From positions 434,001 through 498,000 of the forward strand of contig NZ_MVAD01000002.1 in NCBI RefSeq assembly GCF_002007115.1: a stretch of 64,000 nt of DNA. The letters are read 5' to 3'. Within the stretch, counting starts at the first letter, position 1. The number at the start of each line of letters is the position of its first letter. The position numbers and the translations under genes are program-made. Source of the stretch: Massilia sp. KIM. Lineage in GTDB: Bacteria; Pseudomonadota; Gammaproteobacteria; Burkholderiales; Burkholderiaceae_D. The notes beneath the pieces are model-generated. The model did not search any database, was not told the origin of the DNA, and saw only the letters and a program-made list of their open reading frames with translations. Of the stretch, positions 8,903 to 17,784 are shown in pieces.

Positions 8903-9553
8903 TTAAAACTGCCGCGCATACCCCAGCGACAGCGCCCCGAAACGCTCGCGCTCATAGCGGATCGCCGGCGGCCCGCCGGCTTCCGGTCGCGGCAGGCTGA
9001 GCCAGGTGTACTGGAGGGTCAGGCTGGCCTGGGGCGACACCCGGTAGCCGAGACCCGCCCGCAGTTGCCAGACGAAGCCGCTCTTGGAGGCCGGTCCGAA
9101 GCAGTCGCAGTTCGCGCCCAGGCCCAGGCGCGGCAGCTTGATCCTGCCCCAGCCGATGCCGCCGCCGACGAAGCTGTCCAGCGACTGGGTCAGCCGGTCG
9201 GTCCGGTAGCCGTTGGCGAACAGCGCGTGGTAGCGCCCGCGCGCGTCGGCCGTCTGGCTCACCTGGCCCAGGCGCAGGTGCTCGACCTTGAAGCGCCCGG
9301 TCTCGTATTCCAGCTCGTAGCGCCAGTGCTCGCCCTGGCGCCCCATCATCAGGCCGCCGTGCAGGCCGCGTTCGAGGTCGGCGGTCCCGGTGAGGGGCGT
9401 CCCCGCGCCGAAATCGACCCGCGCGCGCATCTCGTCGAGGGTGTTGGCGCCCGCGTGCACGCCCCAGAATTTCACAGGCTCGGCGGCCTGCGCCTGCAGC
9501 GCGCCCAGCGCCAGCAGTGCGCCCGCCATGCCGAGCGGTTTCCATCTCTTCAT
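8903..9553 (-). CDS. Outer-membrane beta-barrel protein
   Basis: The start is the ATG at 9553, which has a GAGGAGGAT ribosome-binding site. The 216-aa product opens with MKRWKPLG and a hydrophobic signal peptide ending LQAQAA. The rest alternates short amphipathic strands and Gly/Arg turns (LERGLHGGLMMGRQGEHWRYELEYE and similar), and the final residue is Phe (YARQF), the usual C-terminal signature for outer-membrane insertion. It resembles the generic OmpA-like/Opa-like barrel families. A CDC motif in a putative loop is unusual. It starts 10 bp after the stop of the giant Calx-beta protein and is almost certainly in the same transcript. Confidence 0.8.
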   Translation of the reverse strand: MKRWKPLGMAGALLALGALQAQAAEPVKFWGVHAGANTLDEMRARVDFGAGTPLTGTADLERGLHGGLMMGRQGEHWRYELEYETGRFKVEHLRLGQVSQTADARGRYHALFANGYRTDRLTQSLDSFVGGGIGWGRIKLPRLGLGANCDCFGPASKSGFVWQLRAGLGYRVSPQASLTLQYTWLSLPRPEAGGPPAIRYERERFGALSLGYARQF

Positions 9554-9563
9554 CGCATCCTCC

Positions 9564-12500
9564 TCAGTTGCCGAATCCGGTGCCGAACACCGCATTCAGG
9601 TCCGCCGCCGTCGCCTGGGCGCCGTGGGCCACACCCACCAGCTGGACCTGCTCGAAATAGTGCTGCTCGACGGCTTCGACGAAGCCGGCCGCGCTGGTCG
9701 ACTGGTAGCTGGCGGCCAGTTGCTGGACCAGCGCCTGCACCGAGGCGCTGTCGTGGTTGGCGAGCAGATAGCCTTCGGCGTCGAACTTGAAGGCATTATC
9801 CATAGTGACGCCGAACTTGGCGCCACGGTCGCTGTAGCCCTGGCTCGTCAGGCCCAGCTGCTGAGCCTGGGCCAGGGTGGCCAGCTCGGTGCGGCCCTGG
9901 GCGTCCTGGAACAGGTGCACGCCCACCGTGCCCGCGCTGCCGGCAGCCAGCGCCTTGAAGCCCGGCCCGCCGGCCACTTTCTCGTAGCAGGCGTAGGGCA
10001 GCGGCTGGCCGTCGACGGCGTAGGTGCCGTCCTGGGTGAAGGGCTGGTACCAGGTGGAGACCTCCAGGGTGCCCGGCAGGCCGGTCATCGAGTCCCACAC
10101 CACGCCCTGGAACAGGTTGCCCACGCCGGCGGCCTGGATGGCGGCGTCCTTGACGTCGTCGGTGTAGTACAGATCCCCATTGGCCAGGCGCACGCCGTAG
10201 ACCTGGTCCGGCAGGCTGCGGTCGAAGGACAGCAGGCCGGGGTCGACGATCACGCCGTTGACCAGGCCGTCTTCGTCGCCGCGCGCGCCGTCGGTCAGGG
10301 TGATGACGATGCGGTCGACGCGGCCATCCTGGTCGAGGTCGACCAGGGTGGCGCCGTCGTCGATGGTGGCGAGGTTCTGGTCGTCCAGGAAGCTGTACCA
10401 GGTGCCGCTGGCGCTGTCGAACTTGACGAAGTCGTTGGCGGCCACGCCGGTCTGGCCCAGCTCGATCACGACGCGCGTCTGCAGGCCCGCGCGGCCCGGG
10501 TCCAGGTCGGGCAGGGCGGCCACGCCCTCGGCCGAGGTGACGGTGAAGTTGAACACCGGCGAGGCCGCGCGCTGCTCCTGCGGCAGCGCGGCCGGCAGGT
10601 CGGTCAGGCTCAGGTCGCGCAGCTGGGCGCCGCTGGTCAGCTGGACCGGCGCCAGGCCGTCGCCGAGCGAACCCGCGATCACCGCGCCGAACGAGGACAC
10701 CGGAGCATTCACGCCCTTGGCGAAGTCGGCCAGGGAGCCCAGGGGAAGCAGGGCGACAGCGTTCTGCTGCCAGTCGAGGACGCCGTCCTGGTTGTAGTCG
10801 CCGCCATAGGCGGCCAGCTCGATCGAGGGCGTGACGCCGTCGCGGTCGGTGACGATGGTGACGCTCACCGGCGCCGAACCGACCACCTTGCCGCTGGCGT
10901 CCCGGATTTCGACGGTATATGTATACACGCCGTCATCCAGGGCGCCCGGCGCCACCTTGATACGGCCGGCGGCGGCGTCCTCGGCGCTGACGGCCTGGGT
11001 GCCGACCACCTGGCCGTTCGGGTCCAGCAGGCGCACGCTGCCGCCCGCGCTCAGCAGGCCGCTGCCCTGGACCGTGAACGCCGGTGTCCGCACGCTGGTC
11101 ACGGTGTCGTGGTCGCTGGCGCCGTCGTCGGTGGCGGGATCGAGGCCGGTTTCGAGCACCGGCTCGGGTTGCGGATTCGGGCCCGGCTGCGGCTGAGGTT
11201 GAGGCTGCGGCTGCGGCTGCGGCTGCGGCTGAGGCTGAGGCTCAGGCTGTGGTAGTGGTTGTGGCTGTGGTTGCGGTTGCGGTTGCGGCGGAACGTCGTT
11301 GTCGACCACGGTGCCGGTGCCATGCACGCCATTGACCGACACCACCACGCTCTCCGAGGATTCCACGAGGCTGTCGTCGACCGTGGCGATGCTCAGGCTG
11401 AAGCTGCTCACGCCGGCCGGAATCACGATCTTGCCGCTGGCCGGATCGCCGTTCTTCCAGCTCACGCCATGGCTGAAGGCCAGCGTCCCGAGGTCGGCGC
11501 TGGTGGCGGTGCCGCCGAGCACCAGCGAGAACTCGGCCGGCGCCACGGTGGCGGCGTTGAGGCCGACCGTGTACACCAGGCCGGCCCCTTCGGTCACCGT
11601 CGCGTCGAAGGGCGTCTGGCCGAGGTTGGCCGCGTCCTCGGCCACCACCGACACCACGTTCAGGCTGTCGTTGTCAGCGATGCTGCCGCTGGCCCAGACG
11701 CCGCCGACGGTGAGGATGGCGTTCTCGGTCAGCTCGACCAGGCTGTCATCCACGGTCGGCAAGCTGGCCGTGAAGGCGCTCACGCCGGCCGGGACGACGA
11801 TCACGCCGCCTGCCGCATTGCCGTTCTTCCAGTGCACGCCGTCGCTGAAGGACAGCGCGCCCAGGTCGGTCACGTCGGCGCTGCCGCCCAGCGTGAGGGC
11901 ATACTCGGTCGCGGCCGGGCTGGCGCCGTTCAGGGTGACGGCGTAGCGCAGCGAGACGCCTTCGACCACGCTGCTGTCGACCGGGGTGGCGCCGGTATTC
12001 GCGGCGTCCTCGGCGACCACCGTGCTGACGCTCTGGCTGTCGTTGTCGGTGATGCTGCCGGTGGCGTCCACGCCGCCCACGGTCAGGACCAGGGTTTCGG
12101 TGCTTTCGATCTCGCCGTCGTCCACGGTGCCGACGGTGACCTTGAAACTGGCCACGCCGGCCGGCACCAGGATCGCGCCGCTGGCCGGGTCGCCGTTCTT
12201 CCAGGTGACGTTGTCGCTGAAGACGATGCCGGCGCGGTCGGCCAGGGAAGCGCTGCCGCCCAGGATGAGGGCGAACTCGCTGGTGGCCAGCGGGGCGGCG
12301 TTAAGCTGCACGGTATAGTGCAGGATCGAACCTTCGGCGACGCTGGCGTCGGCCGGCGTCAGGCCGGTGTTGGCCGCGTCCTCGGCGATCACGGCGGACA
12401 CGCTTACGCCGTCGTTGTCGGCGATGACGCCGGTGGCGGCCTTGCCGCCCACGGTCAGCACGAGCTGTTCGGCGCCTTCGACGGCGCTGTCGTCCACGGT

Positions 12501-14327
12501 CGGCACGGTGATGGTGAAGGAGGCGATGCCGGCCGGCACCACCACGGCGCCGCTGGCCGGGTCGTTGTTCTTCCAGGCGACGCCGCCGCTGAACACGAAG
12601 CTGCCGCGGTCCTGGGCGTCGGCGCTGCCGCCGATCGCCAGGCTGTACTCGGCCGGAGCCAGGCCGGCGCCGCTCAGCGTGACTGTATATAACAGGTCGC
12701 CGCCCTCGGTCACCGTGGCGTCGACCGGATTGGCGCCGCTGTTGGCCGCGTCTTCGGCCAGCACGCCGCTCACGCTCTGGGTGTCGTTGTCCTCGATGTT
12801 GCCGGTGGCGCTCACGCCGCCGACCGACAGGATCGCCGTTTCCGGGTTCTCGATCAGGGTGTCGTCCAGGGTCGGCAGGGTGACGCTGAAGCTGGTGACG
12901 TTGGCCGGAACCACCACCACGCCGCTGGATGGGGTGCCGTTCTTCCAGGCGACGCCGGCGCTGAAGGCCAGCTGGCCAAGGTCGGCGCCGCTGGCGCTGC
13001 CGCCCAGGACGAGCGCGTATTCGGTGCTGGCCGGGCTGGCCGCGCTCAGCGCGACGGTATAGCGCAGGCTCGCGCCTTCCGTGACCGTGCTGTCGGCCGG
13101 ATTGGCGCCGGTATTGCCCGCGTCCTCGGCTTTCACCGCACTCACGCTCTGGGTGTCGTTGTCGGTGATGGTGCCGGTGGCGGCCTTGCCGCCCACGGTG
13201 AGCACCACCGTCTCGCTGCTTTCGATGGCGCTGTCGTCGACCGTGGCGACCGTGATCTTGAAACTGCCGACCCCGGACGGAACCACCACCACGCCGCTCG
13301 CCGCGTTGCCGTTTTTCCAAGTGACGCCGTTGCTGAAACCGATGGCGCCACGATCTCCCGCAAGCGCGCTGCCGCCGATCGCCAGGGTGTGCTCGCCGCC
13401 GGTGCCGTTCAGGGTGACGCTGTAGACCAGGCTTCCGCCTTCGACCACGCTGCCGTCGAGCGGATTGGCGCCAGGGTTGGCAGCGTCCTCGGCGACCACG
13501 CCGGCGACGCTCGCCGCGGGCTGGGCGTCGTTGTCGTTGATGGTGACGACGCCACTGTTGTCGACGATCGCCGCGAACGAGCTGTCGCTCAGCACCACGT
13601 TCAGGGCGCGGGCGCCGTCCACGCTCGCATTGTCGACCAGCGCGATGGTGATGGTCTTGCTGGATTGGCCTGGCGTGAACACCAGTTCTCCGCTGGTGCT
13701 GCCATAGTCGGCGCCGGCGCTGGCGCTGCCGTTCTGGGTGGCGAAGTTGACCTTGACGGTGTCCGAAGTGGCCTTGCTGAGCGTGACCGTGACGGTCGCG
13801 GTGCCGTCGCCCTCGTTGACCGTGAGGTCGCCCACGCGCAGTTGCGGCTGGCTCGCCAGGTAGGTGTTCAGTTCCTGCAGCAGGCCGACGGTGGCCGCGC
13901 TGCCGCTGACGGTGCGGTCGCTGTCGATGGCCAGCGTCTTGCCGTTGAAGGTCAGGCCGATGAAGGTGTGCGGGTCGCCATTCTGCTCCGTGTTCGGGTC
14001 GACCGTGTAGAAGCCGGTGGTGGTCTTCAGGGTCGTCGGGGCGCCGGTGGCATAGAACACCATGGTCGTCACCGGGCTGCTGGGCGCGCGCCAGTTGATC
14101 ACGCCGGTGATCTCGTGCTGCACGCCGGCCGCGTCGGTGATCAGGATGGTGCCCGACTTGTCGTTGCCCTGGGAGCCGCCGAACTGGCCCGTGGTGCTGG
14201 CCTGGCGGAACTGGAAGTTGGACCAACCCATATCCTTCAGGTAGGACGCGGCCGAAGCCTGGTTGCTCTTGTTGGCGTCGCCAATGAAGCCATTGGCAAA
14301 GGAAACGGAAACGGTAGGTACGGCCAT
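9564..14327 (-). CDS. Giant Calx-beta repeat surface or secreted protein (1587 aa)
   Basis: There is no Sec signal: the protein begins MAVPTVSVSFANGFIGD. Residues ~1-160 are an unrecognised N-domain. Residues ~162-266 form a Calx-beta domain (LTVNEGDGTATVTVTLS ... VVTINDND). Six tandem repeats of ~120 aa then run to ~1010, each with AEDAAN, a VxEG block, LGGSA, GVxWKNG, a VVPAGV-type block, TVDDS and a VGG-TGxIxDND ending. A Pro/Gln-rich spacer (~1012-1055) leads to a C-terminal part with DYNQDGVLD and DLDQDGRVD calcium-type loops and a choice-of-anchor-like region. Such proteins are often calcium-dependent adhesins exported by type I secretion, but no RTX nonapeptides or exporter genes are visible here. 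The export route is therefore inference. Confidence 0.85.
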   Translation of the reverse strand: MAVPTVSVSFANGFIGDANKSNQASAASYLKDMGWSNFQFRQASTTGQFGGSQGNDKSGTILITDAAGVQHEITGVINWRAPSSPVTTMVFYATGAPTTLKTTTGFYTVDPNTEQNGDPHTFIGLTFNGKTLAIDSDRTVSGSAATVGLLQELNTYLASQPQLRVGDLTVNEGDGTATVTVTLSKATSDTVKVNFATQNGSASAGADYGSTSGELVFTPGQSSKTITIALVDNASVDGARALNVVLSDSSFAAIVDNSGVVTINDNDAQPAASVAGVVAEDAANPGANPLDGSVVEGGSLVYSVTLNGTGGEHTLAIGGSALAGDRGAIGFSNGVTWKNGNAASGVVVVPSGVGSFKITVATVDDSAIESSETVVLTVGGKAATGTITDNDTQSVSAVKAEDAGNTGANPADSTVTEGASLRYTVALSAASPASTEYALVLGGSASGADLGQLAFSAGVAWKNGTPSSGVVVVPANVTSFSVTLPTLDDTLIENPETAILSVGGVSATGNIEDNDTQSVSGVLAEDAANSGANPVDATVTEGGDLLYTVTLSGAGLAPAEYSLAIGGSADAQDRGSFVFSGGVAWKNNDPASGAVVVPAGIASFTITVPTVDDSAVEGAEQLVLTVGGKAATGVIADNDGVSVSAVIAEDAANTGLTPADASVAEGSILHYTVQLNAAPLATSEFALILGGSASLADRAGIVFSDNVTWKNGDPASGAILVPAGVASFKVTVGTVDDGEIESTETLVLTVGGVDATGSITDNDSQSVSTVVAEDAANTGATPVDSSVVEGVSLRYAVTLNGASPAATEYALTLGGSADVTDLGALSFSDGVHWKNGNAAGGVIVVPAGVSAFTASLPTVDDSLVELTENAILTVGGVWASGSIADNDSLNVVSVVAEDAANLGQTPFDATVTEGAGLVYTVGLNAATVAPAEFSLVLGGTATSADLGTLAFSHGVSWKNGDPASGKIVIPAGVSSFSLSIATVDDSLVESSESVVVSVNGVHGTGTVVDNDVPPQPQPQPQPQPLPQPEPQPQPQPQPQPQPQPQPQPGPNPQPEPVLETGLDPATDDGASDHDTVTSVRTPAFTVQGSGLLSAGGSVRLLDPNGQVVGTQAVSAEDAAAGRIKVAPGALDDGVYTYTVEIRDASGKVVGSAPVSVTIVTDRDGVTPSIELAAYGGDYNQDGVLDWQQNAVALLPLGSLADFAKGVNAPVSSFGAVIAGSLGDGLAPVQLTSGAQLRDLSLTDLPAALPQEQRAASPVFNFTVTSAEGVAALPDLDPGRAGLQTRVVIELGQTGVAANDFVKFDSASGTWYSFLDDQNLATIDDGATLVDLDQDGRVDRIVITLTDGARGDEDGLVNGVIVDPGLLSFDRSLPDQVYGVRLANGDLYYTDDVKDAAIQAAGVGNLFQGVVWDSMTGLPGTLEVSTWYQPFTQDGTYAVDGQPLPYACYEKVAGGPGFKALAAGSAGTVGVHLFQDAQGRTELATLAQAQQLGLTSQGYSDRGAKFGVTMDNAFKFDAEGYLLANHDSASVQALVQQLAASYQSTSAAGFVEAVEQHYFEQVQLVGVAHGAQATAADLNAVFGTGFGN
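11165..11290. repeat. Hexanucleotide repeat coding a Pro/Gln spacer
   Basis: Degenerate tandem hexamers (GGCTGC, GGTTGC, GGCTGA on the plus strand) encode an alternating PQ/PE tract, residues ~1012-1055, in the Calx-beta protein. Repeat-number changes in units of six would keep the frame. Confidence 0.85.
11295..13510. repeat. Six in-gene tandem repeats of about 360 bp
   Basis: Six consecutive units, each encoding about 120 aa that begin with AEDAAN or AEDAGN and end with a DND loop, make up the central half of the 1587-aa protein. The units differ by many substitutions, so they are old duplications rather than a recent expansion. Confidence 0.85.
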
Positions 14328-14648
14328 GGATAGCCCAGCGTAAAAGTGGATGAATGGGGTACGGCGGAAAAGGGCGAGGCGGGGAGGGGACTCGTACTAC
14401 GTGATGCGGCGTGGCGGCAGGGATGGGGCCGTAACCAAGAGTGTAGTGGTTAGGATTTCGTGCAGGCAAGAGCGAGGCACTTGTTCATGATGTTTTGCGC
14501 TGCCAGGACGGCAATTCGTTGTCCACTGGCTACACGAGGTCCCTGTACATGCCGATGCGGCAAGCGGGCCGCGCCGATGCTCGCGCCGCCCGCTTCACGC
14601 CGCCGTTATCATCGGGACAAGCTGTTCCGCAGCCGACCAGGAGACCGC
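14328..14648. other. Divergent intergenic region, no gene seen
   Basis: This 321-bp region separates the starts of the Calx-beta gene (minus) and the glycosyltransferase gene (plus). It must hold two outward promoters. A TATCAT hexamer at about 14606 is a possible -10 for the plus gene, but no convincing -35 accompanies it. I see no ORF with coding character, no strong hairpin and no REP copy. Confidence 0.5.
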
Positions 14649-16298
14649 ATGACCGACCGTTTTGCCGTGCACTACCTGCCCGAAGCCTTTTCCGTGGCCG
14701 GGCAAAAGCTGATGGGCCGCCAGTCGGCCGGGGTCGGCCTGCTGCGCGCCATGGCGCGCGACCCGGCGCTGTCGGAGCTGGGCTGCTTCGCGGCCGAGCG
14801 CAGCCACGCCGAAGCCTTCGAGGCCGTTTTGCGCGCCGAAGGCTACCGCGGCGGCCTGCGCGCGCTCGCGCCCTCCGCGCCCGAGGAGCTGGCCTGGTTC
14901 GGCAGCCTGTATCACCCTGGGCCGGAGATCGCGCCCCTGGCCTGGCGCCGGCTGCGCGCGGGCGACCGCCAGTACAGCCTGTGCGGCATCGTGCACAGCA
15001 CCGCCGGCCACGAGATGATGGGCACCGTCGCCGGGCTGCTGGTGGCGCCGGTGCGCGGCTGGGACGCCATCGTGTGCACCTCGCGCGTGGTGCGCGACAG
15101 CGTGCGCGTGCTGGTCGAGGAGCAGGCGGCCTACCTGCGCGCGCGCCTGGGCGCGACCCGCTTCGAGCTGCCCCAGCTGCCGCTGATCCCGCTCGGCGTG
15201 CACTGCGACGAGCTGGAGCCGGACCAGGACCGGCGCCACGAGGCGCGCGCGCGCCTGGGCATCGGGGAGGGGGACGTAGCGGTGCTGTGCCTGGGACGCA
15301 TGTCGCTGCACGCCAAGTCGCACCCGCAGCAGATGTTCGCCGCGCTCGAGCGCGCCGACAAGGGCGGCAGGCAGGTGCACCTGGTGCTGTGCGGCTGGTT
15401 CGCGGGCGAGGGGATGGCCGCCGCCTTCCGCGAGGCGGCGGCGCTGCTCTGCCCTTCGGTGCGCCTGGTCGAGCTGGACGGACGGGAGCCCGAGCGCAAG
15501 CGCGACGCCTGGGCCGCCGCCGACATCTTCACTTCGCTCTCGGACAACGTGCAGGAAACCTTCGGCCTGACCCCGGCCGAGGCGATGGCGGCAGGGCTGC
15601 CTTGCGTGGTCTCGGACTGGAACGGCTACCGCGACACGGTGCGCGACGGCGTCGACGGATACCGCATCCCGAGCATCATGCCGGGCCCCGGCGCCGGGCA
15701 GGACCTCGCCACGCGCTACGACGACGGGGTGGACAGCCTCGACATGTACTGCGGCCACGTGAGCCAGGCGGTGGCGCTGGACGGCGCCAGCCTGTGCCAG
15801 GCCTATGGGGCCCTGATCCGCGATCCCGAGCTGCGCCGGCGCATGGGGGAGAGCGGGCGCGCCCGGGCGCGCCGCGAATTCGACTGGAGCGCGGTGCTGG
15901 GGCGCTACCGCGAGCTGTTCGCCGAGCTGGCCGAGCGCCGCCGCGCCGATCCGGCCCTCGGGCCCCCGCTGCCGGGGCAGGCGCCGGACCGGCCGGATCC
16001 GTTCCGGCTGTTCGCCAGCTATCCGACCCGGCTGCTGGGCACGGGCGCACTGGTCGAGCTCAAGCCCGACGCCTCGCTGGCCCTGGTGCGCAGTTACCGC
16101 GAGCTGGCGGTCAACCGCTACGCGCAGGCCTCGCTGCCGACCCTGGAGGAGTTCGGGCTGATCTTCGGGGCGATCGGGCCGCGCCCGATGCAGGTCGAGG
16201 AGCTGATCGATACCCTCGGGCCCTGGGACCGGCCGACGCTGCTGCGCGGTCTGGCCTGGCTGTGCAAGATGGACATGCTGAGGATTACCGAAGGATGA
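14649..16298 (+). CDS. Glycosyltransferase, GT4-like, with extra C-terminal domain
   Basis: It starts at the ATG at 14649 after a CCAGGAGACC site; an upstream in-frame GTG (14460) adds non-conserved sequence. The protein has 549 aa. The GT-B nucleotide-sugar-binding half contains VLCLGRMSLHAKSHPQ and the donor-site E-x7-E region ETFGLTPAEAMAAGLPCVVSDWNGYRDTV. A retaining GT4 enzyme normally ends near 400 aa, whereas here ~130 more residues follow (after RRADPALG). These end in a helical segment LIDTLGPWDRPTLLRGLAWLCKMDMLRI that looks like a winged-helix fold. Donor, acceptor and pathway are unknown, and no other polysaccharide genes are adjacent. A perfect 20-bp palindrome follows the stop. 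Confidence 0.87.
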   Translation: MTDRFAVHYLPEAFSVAGQKLMGRQSAGVGLLRAMARDPALSELGCFAAERSHAEAFEAVLRAEGYRGGLRALAPSAPEELAWFGSLYHPGPEIAPLAWRRLRAGDRQYSLCGIVHSTAGHEMMGTVAGLLVAPVRGWDAIVCTSRVVRDSVRVLVEEQAAYLRARLGATRFELPQLPLIPLGVHCDELEPDQDRRHEARARLGIGEGDVAVLCLGRMSLHAKSHPQQMFAALERADKGGRQVHLVLCGWFAGEGMAAAFREAAALLCPSVRLVELDGREPERKRDAWAAADIFTSLSDNVQETFGLTPAEAMAAGLPCVVSDWNGYRDTVRDGVDGYRIPSIMPGPGAGQDLATRYDDGVDSLDMYCGHVSQAVALDGASLCQAYGALIRDPELRRRMGESGRARARREFDWSAVLGRYRELFAELAERRRADPALGPPLPGQAPDRPDPFRLFASYPTRLLGTGALVELKPDASLALVRSYRELAVNRYAQASLPTLEEFGLIFGAIGPRPMQVEELIDTLGPWDRPTLLRGLAWLCKMDMLRITEG

Positions 16299-16302
16299 GA
16301 AA

Positions 16303-16322
16303 CGGCCGGCGCGCGCCGGCCG
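16303..16322. terminator. Perfect 20-bp GC palindrome between convergent genes
   Basis: CGGCCGGCGC followed by its exact complement lies 4 bp after the glycosyltransferase stop and 22 bp before the end of the DoxX gene. It could end transcription from both sides, although no T-run is present. Confidence 0.45.
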
Positions 16323-16344
16323 CGGGATGCGCTGACGCCGTGGT

Positions 16345-16761
16345 TCAGGCGGCGCGCGCCAGGTCGCCGCGTCGGGCGTTGTCCAGGCTCCAGGCCCCGG
16401 CCCCGAAGGCCACCACCTGCAGCAGGCCGCCGGCCATGGTGATGTTCTTCAGCAGATGGATGAGCTGGTTCTGGTCGGCGATCGCGTGGTGGAAGGCGAA
16501 GGCCGTGACCACCGAGAAGGCCGCCAGCACGCCGGCCACCAGGCGCGTCTTGAGCCCGAGCGCCAGCATCGCGCCGCCGCCCACCTCGATCGCCACCGCC
16601 ACCGCCAGCCCGAGGGTGGCGAAGGGCAGGCCCGAGGAGGCGATGTAGCCGATGGTCGCCGCCGGCGCCATCAGCTTGCCGACCCCGCTCACCACGAAGA
16701 TGGTGGCCATCAGGATGCGGCCGATGGCCGGGATCAGGGAGTCCTTGGTGCTGGTGTTCAT
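16345..16761 (-). CDS. DoxX-family membrane protein
   Basis: A 138-aa integral membrane protein with four predicted hydrophobic helices. The family opening is seen in IGRILMATIFVVSGVGKL, followed by PAATIGYIASSGLP and an IEVGGGAMLALGLKTR segment, all typical of the DoxX/DoxD superfamily. A SD-like GGAAGCAG precedes the ATG. It lies 48 bp downstream of the pirin gene on the same strand, and pirin-DoxX pairs are common in proteobacteria. Members are linked to redox or quinone-related membrane functions, but no specific reaction is established for this one. Confidence 0.9.
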   Translation of the reverse strand: MNTSTKDSLIPAIGRILMATIFVVSGVGKLMAPAATIGYIASSGLPFATLGLAVAVAIEVGGGAMLALGLKTRLVAGVLAAFSVVTAFAFHHAIADQNQLIHLLKNITMAGGLLQVVAFGAGAWSLDNARRGDLARAA

Positions 16762-16809
16762 GCTGCTTCCTTTCTTCCTGGGTAGGTGGCGGTCGGGTCG
16801 CGGCCGCGA

Positions 16810-17664
16810 TTACAGCTGTCCGGTGGTGCGCAGGTGGGCGCCGATGCGGTCGATCTCGCGTTCGCCGCGCTCCAGGGCCTCCAGGCTGGTGTGCACCGAG
16901 TAGTAGCCGGTCACCAGCTCGTGCGGGTGACGGGCTGCCGAGCCGAGCACGAATTCGGTGTCGGCCTTGGCCTCGACCGTGATCGGGGCGTCGCCGTCGG
17001 CGAACACCGTGACGTCGCCGGCGATGCGCGCCTCGCCCGCCTGCAGGGCGCCGCGCCCGACCGCGATCCAGGCCACCTCGTGCCCGGCGGGCGGGGTGAA
17101 GGTCCAGCGCTCGCCATCCTTCAGCTTGACGTGCAGGTAGGTGATCGGGGCGCGGGTCACGATCGGGCTGGCGACGCCGCCGTAGGCGCCGATCACGACG
17201 CGCACGGGGCCGCTGACCGGCACCTGGTGCGGGGCCAGGTAGTGGCTGTGGGCCGGGCCGTTCTCGTCTTCCGGCGGCAGGGCGAGCCAGAGCTGGAAGC
17301 CGAGCGCGGTCCCGTCGCCGGCCACGCCGCCGCCATGCCAGACCCCGCCGCCCGCGTTCATCCATTCCACGCCGCCGGCGCCGAGCACGCCGGCGCTGCC
17401 GGTGGTCTCGCGGTAGCTCACCGCGCCGTCCATCACCACGGTCACGGTGGCGATGCCGGAGTGCGGATGCATGCCCATCGGGGCGCCGCCGGCGCGCAGC
17501 TGGAAGCGGTCGAGGAAGACGAAGGGCTTGATCATCTCGCCCAGGTCGCCGGGACTCACCAGGCGGGTGATGCCGCCGCGCGTGTGGCCGGCGGTGCGTA
17601 AGGCGATGGCGCGCGTAGTGGGGACGGTCGTGGGGACGGTGGTGGTGTCGAGGACGGTGCTCAT
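16810..17664 (-). CDS. Pirin-family protein (bicupin)
   Basis: This 284-aa protein matches the full pirin length. The N-terminal cupin carries the metal-binding cluster in GMHPHSGIATVTVV and the following GGVEWMNAGGGVWH block; the C-terminal cupin is degenerate (EVAWIAVGRGAL). Bacterial pirins include quercetinases and regulators of pyruvate metabolism, and the substrate here is unknown. A CAGGAGACC site precedes the ATG at 17664. It is divergent from a LysR gene across a 120-bp region with overlapping promoters, so regulation by that LysR protein is likely, with DoxX in the same operon. Confidence 0.92.
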   Translation of the reverse strand: MSTVLDTTTVPTTVPTTRAIALRTAGHTRGGITRLVSPGDLGEMIKPFVFLDRFQLRAGGAPMGMHPHSGIATVTVVMDGAVSYRETTGSAGVLGAGGVEWMNAGGGVWHGGGVAGDGTALGFQLWLALPPEDENGPAHSHYLAPHQVPVSGPVRVVIGAYGGVASPIVTRAPITYLHVKLKDGERWTFTPPAGHEVAWIAVGRGALQAGEARIAGDVTVFADGDAPITVEAKADTEFVLGSAARHPHELVTGYYSVHTSLEALERGEREIDRIGAHLRTTGQL

Positions 17665-17715
17665 GTCGGGTCTCCTGTGATGCCGCGGCAGCGGCGTGTC
17701 TGGTGCATGGGTGCC

Positions 17716-17744
17716 ATCTTAGGTAGAGGAAGCCGATCGGTGAA
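17716..17744 (-). promoter_or_regulatory. Putative promoter of the pirin-DoxX operon
   Basis: Read on the minus strand: -35 TTCACC (17744-17739), a 17-nt spacer, and -10 TAAGAT (17721-17716). Each hexamer matches the sigma-70 consensus at 4 of 6 positions with ideal spacing. Confidence 0.4.
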
Positions 17745-17749
17745 GCCCA

Positions 17750-17755
17750 TATAAT
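17750..17755 (+). promoter_or_regulatory. Putative -10 element of the LysR gene
   Basis: A perfect TATAAT hexamer lies 29 bp before the LysR ATG. No good -35 is seen, as expected for an activator-dependent or weak promoter. The predicted start point (~17762) falls inside the adjacent inverted repeat. Confidence 0.45.
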
Positions 17756-17772
17756 TCGATGATAAGTATCGA
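17756..17772. promoter_or_regulatory. Inverted repeat, candidate LysR operator
   Basis: TCGAT-N7-ATCGA is a symmetric 17-bp site between the divergent pirin and LysR genes, overlapping the predicted LysR transcription start. Its position fits autoregulation by a LysR-type protein. Confidence 0.4.
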
Positions 17773-17784
17773 TGGAGACGATAG

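Noticed and set aside
9390..12692. Long plus-strand frames across the Calx-beta gene
   Set aside because: They follow the repeat structure of the minus-strand gene, give His/Gly/Asp-rich low-complexity products, and lack ribosome-binding sites.
12301..14469. A 722-codon minus-strand frame overlapping the Calx-beta gene in another phase
   Set aside because: The product is Arg/Gln/Pro-rich with no domain; the overlapping Calx-beta frame has clear repeats.
14495..16648. A 717-codon plus-strand frame over the glycosyltransferase gene
   Set aside because: The product is Arg/Ala/Gly-rich shadow sequence; the real glycosyltransferase frame has donor-site motifs.
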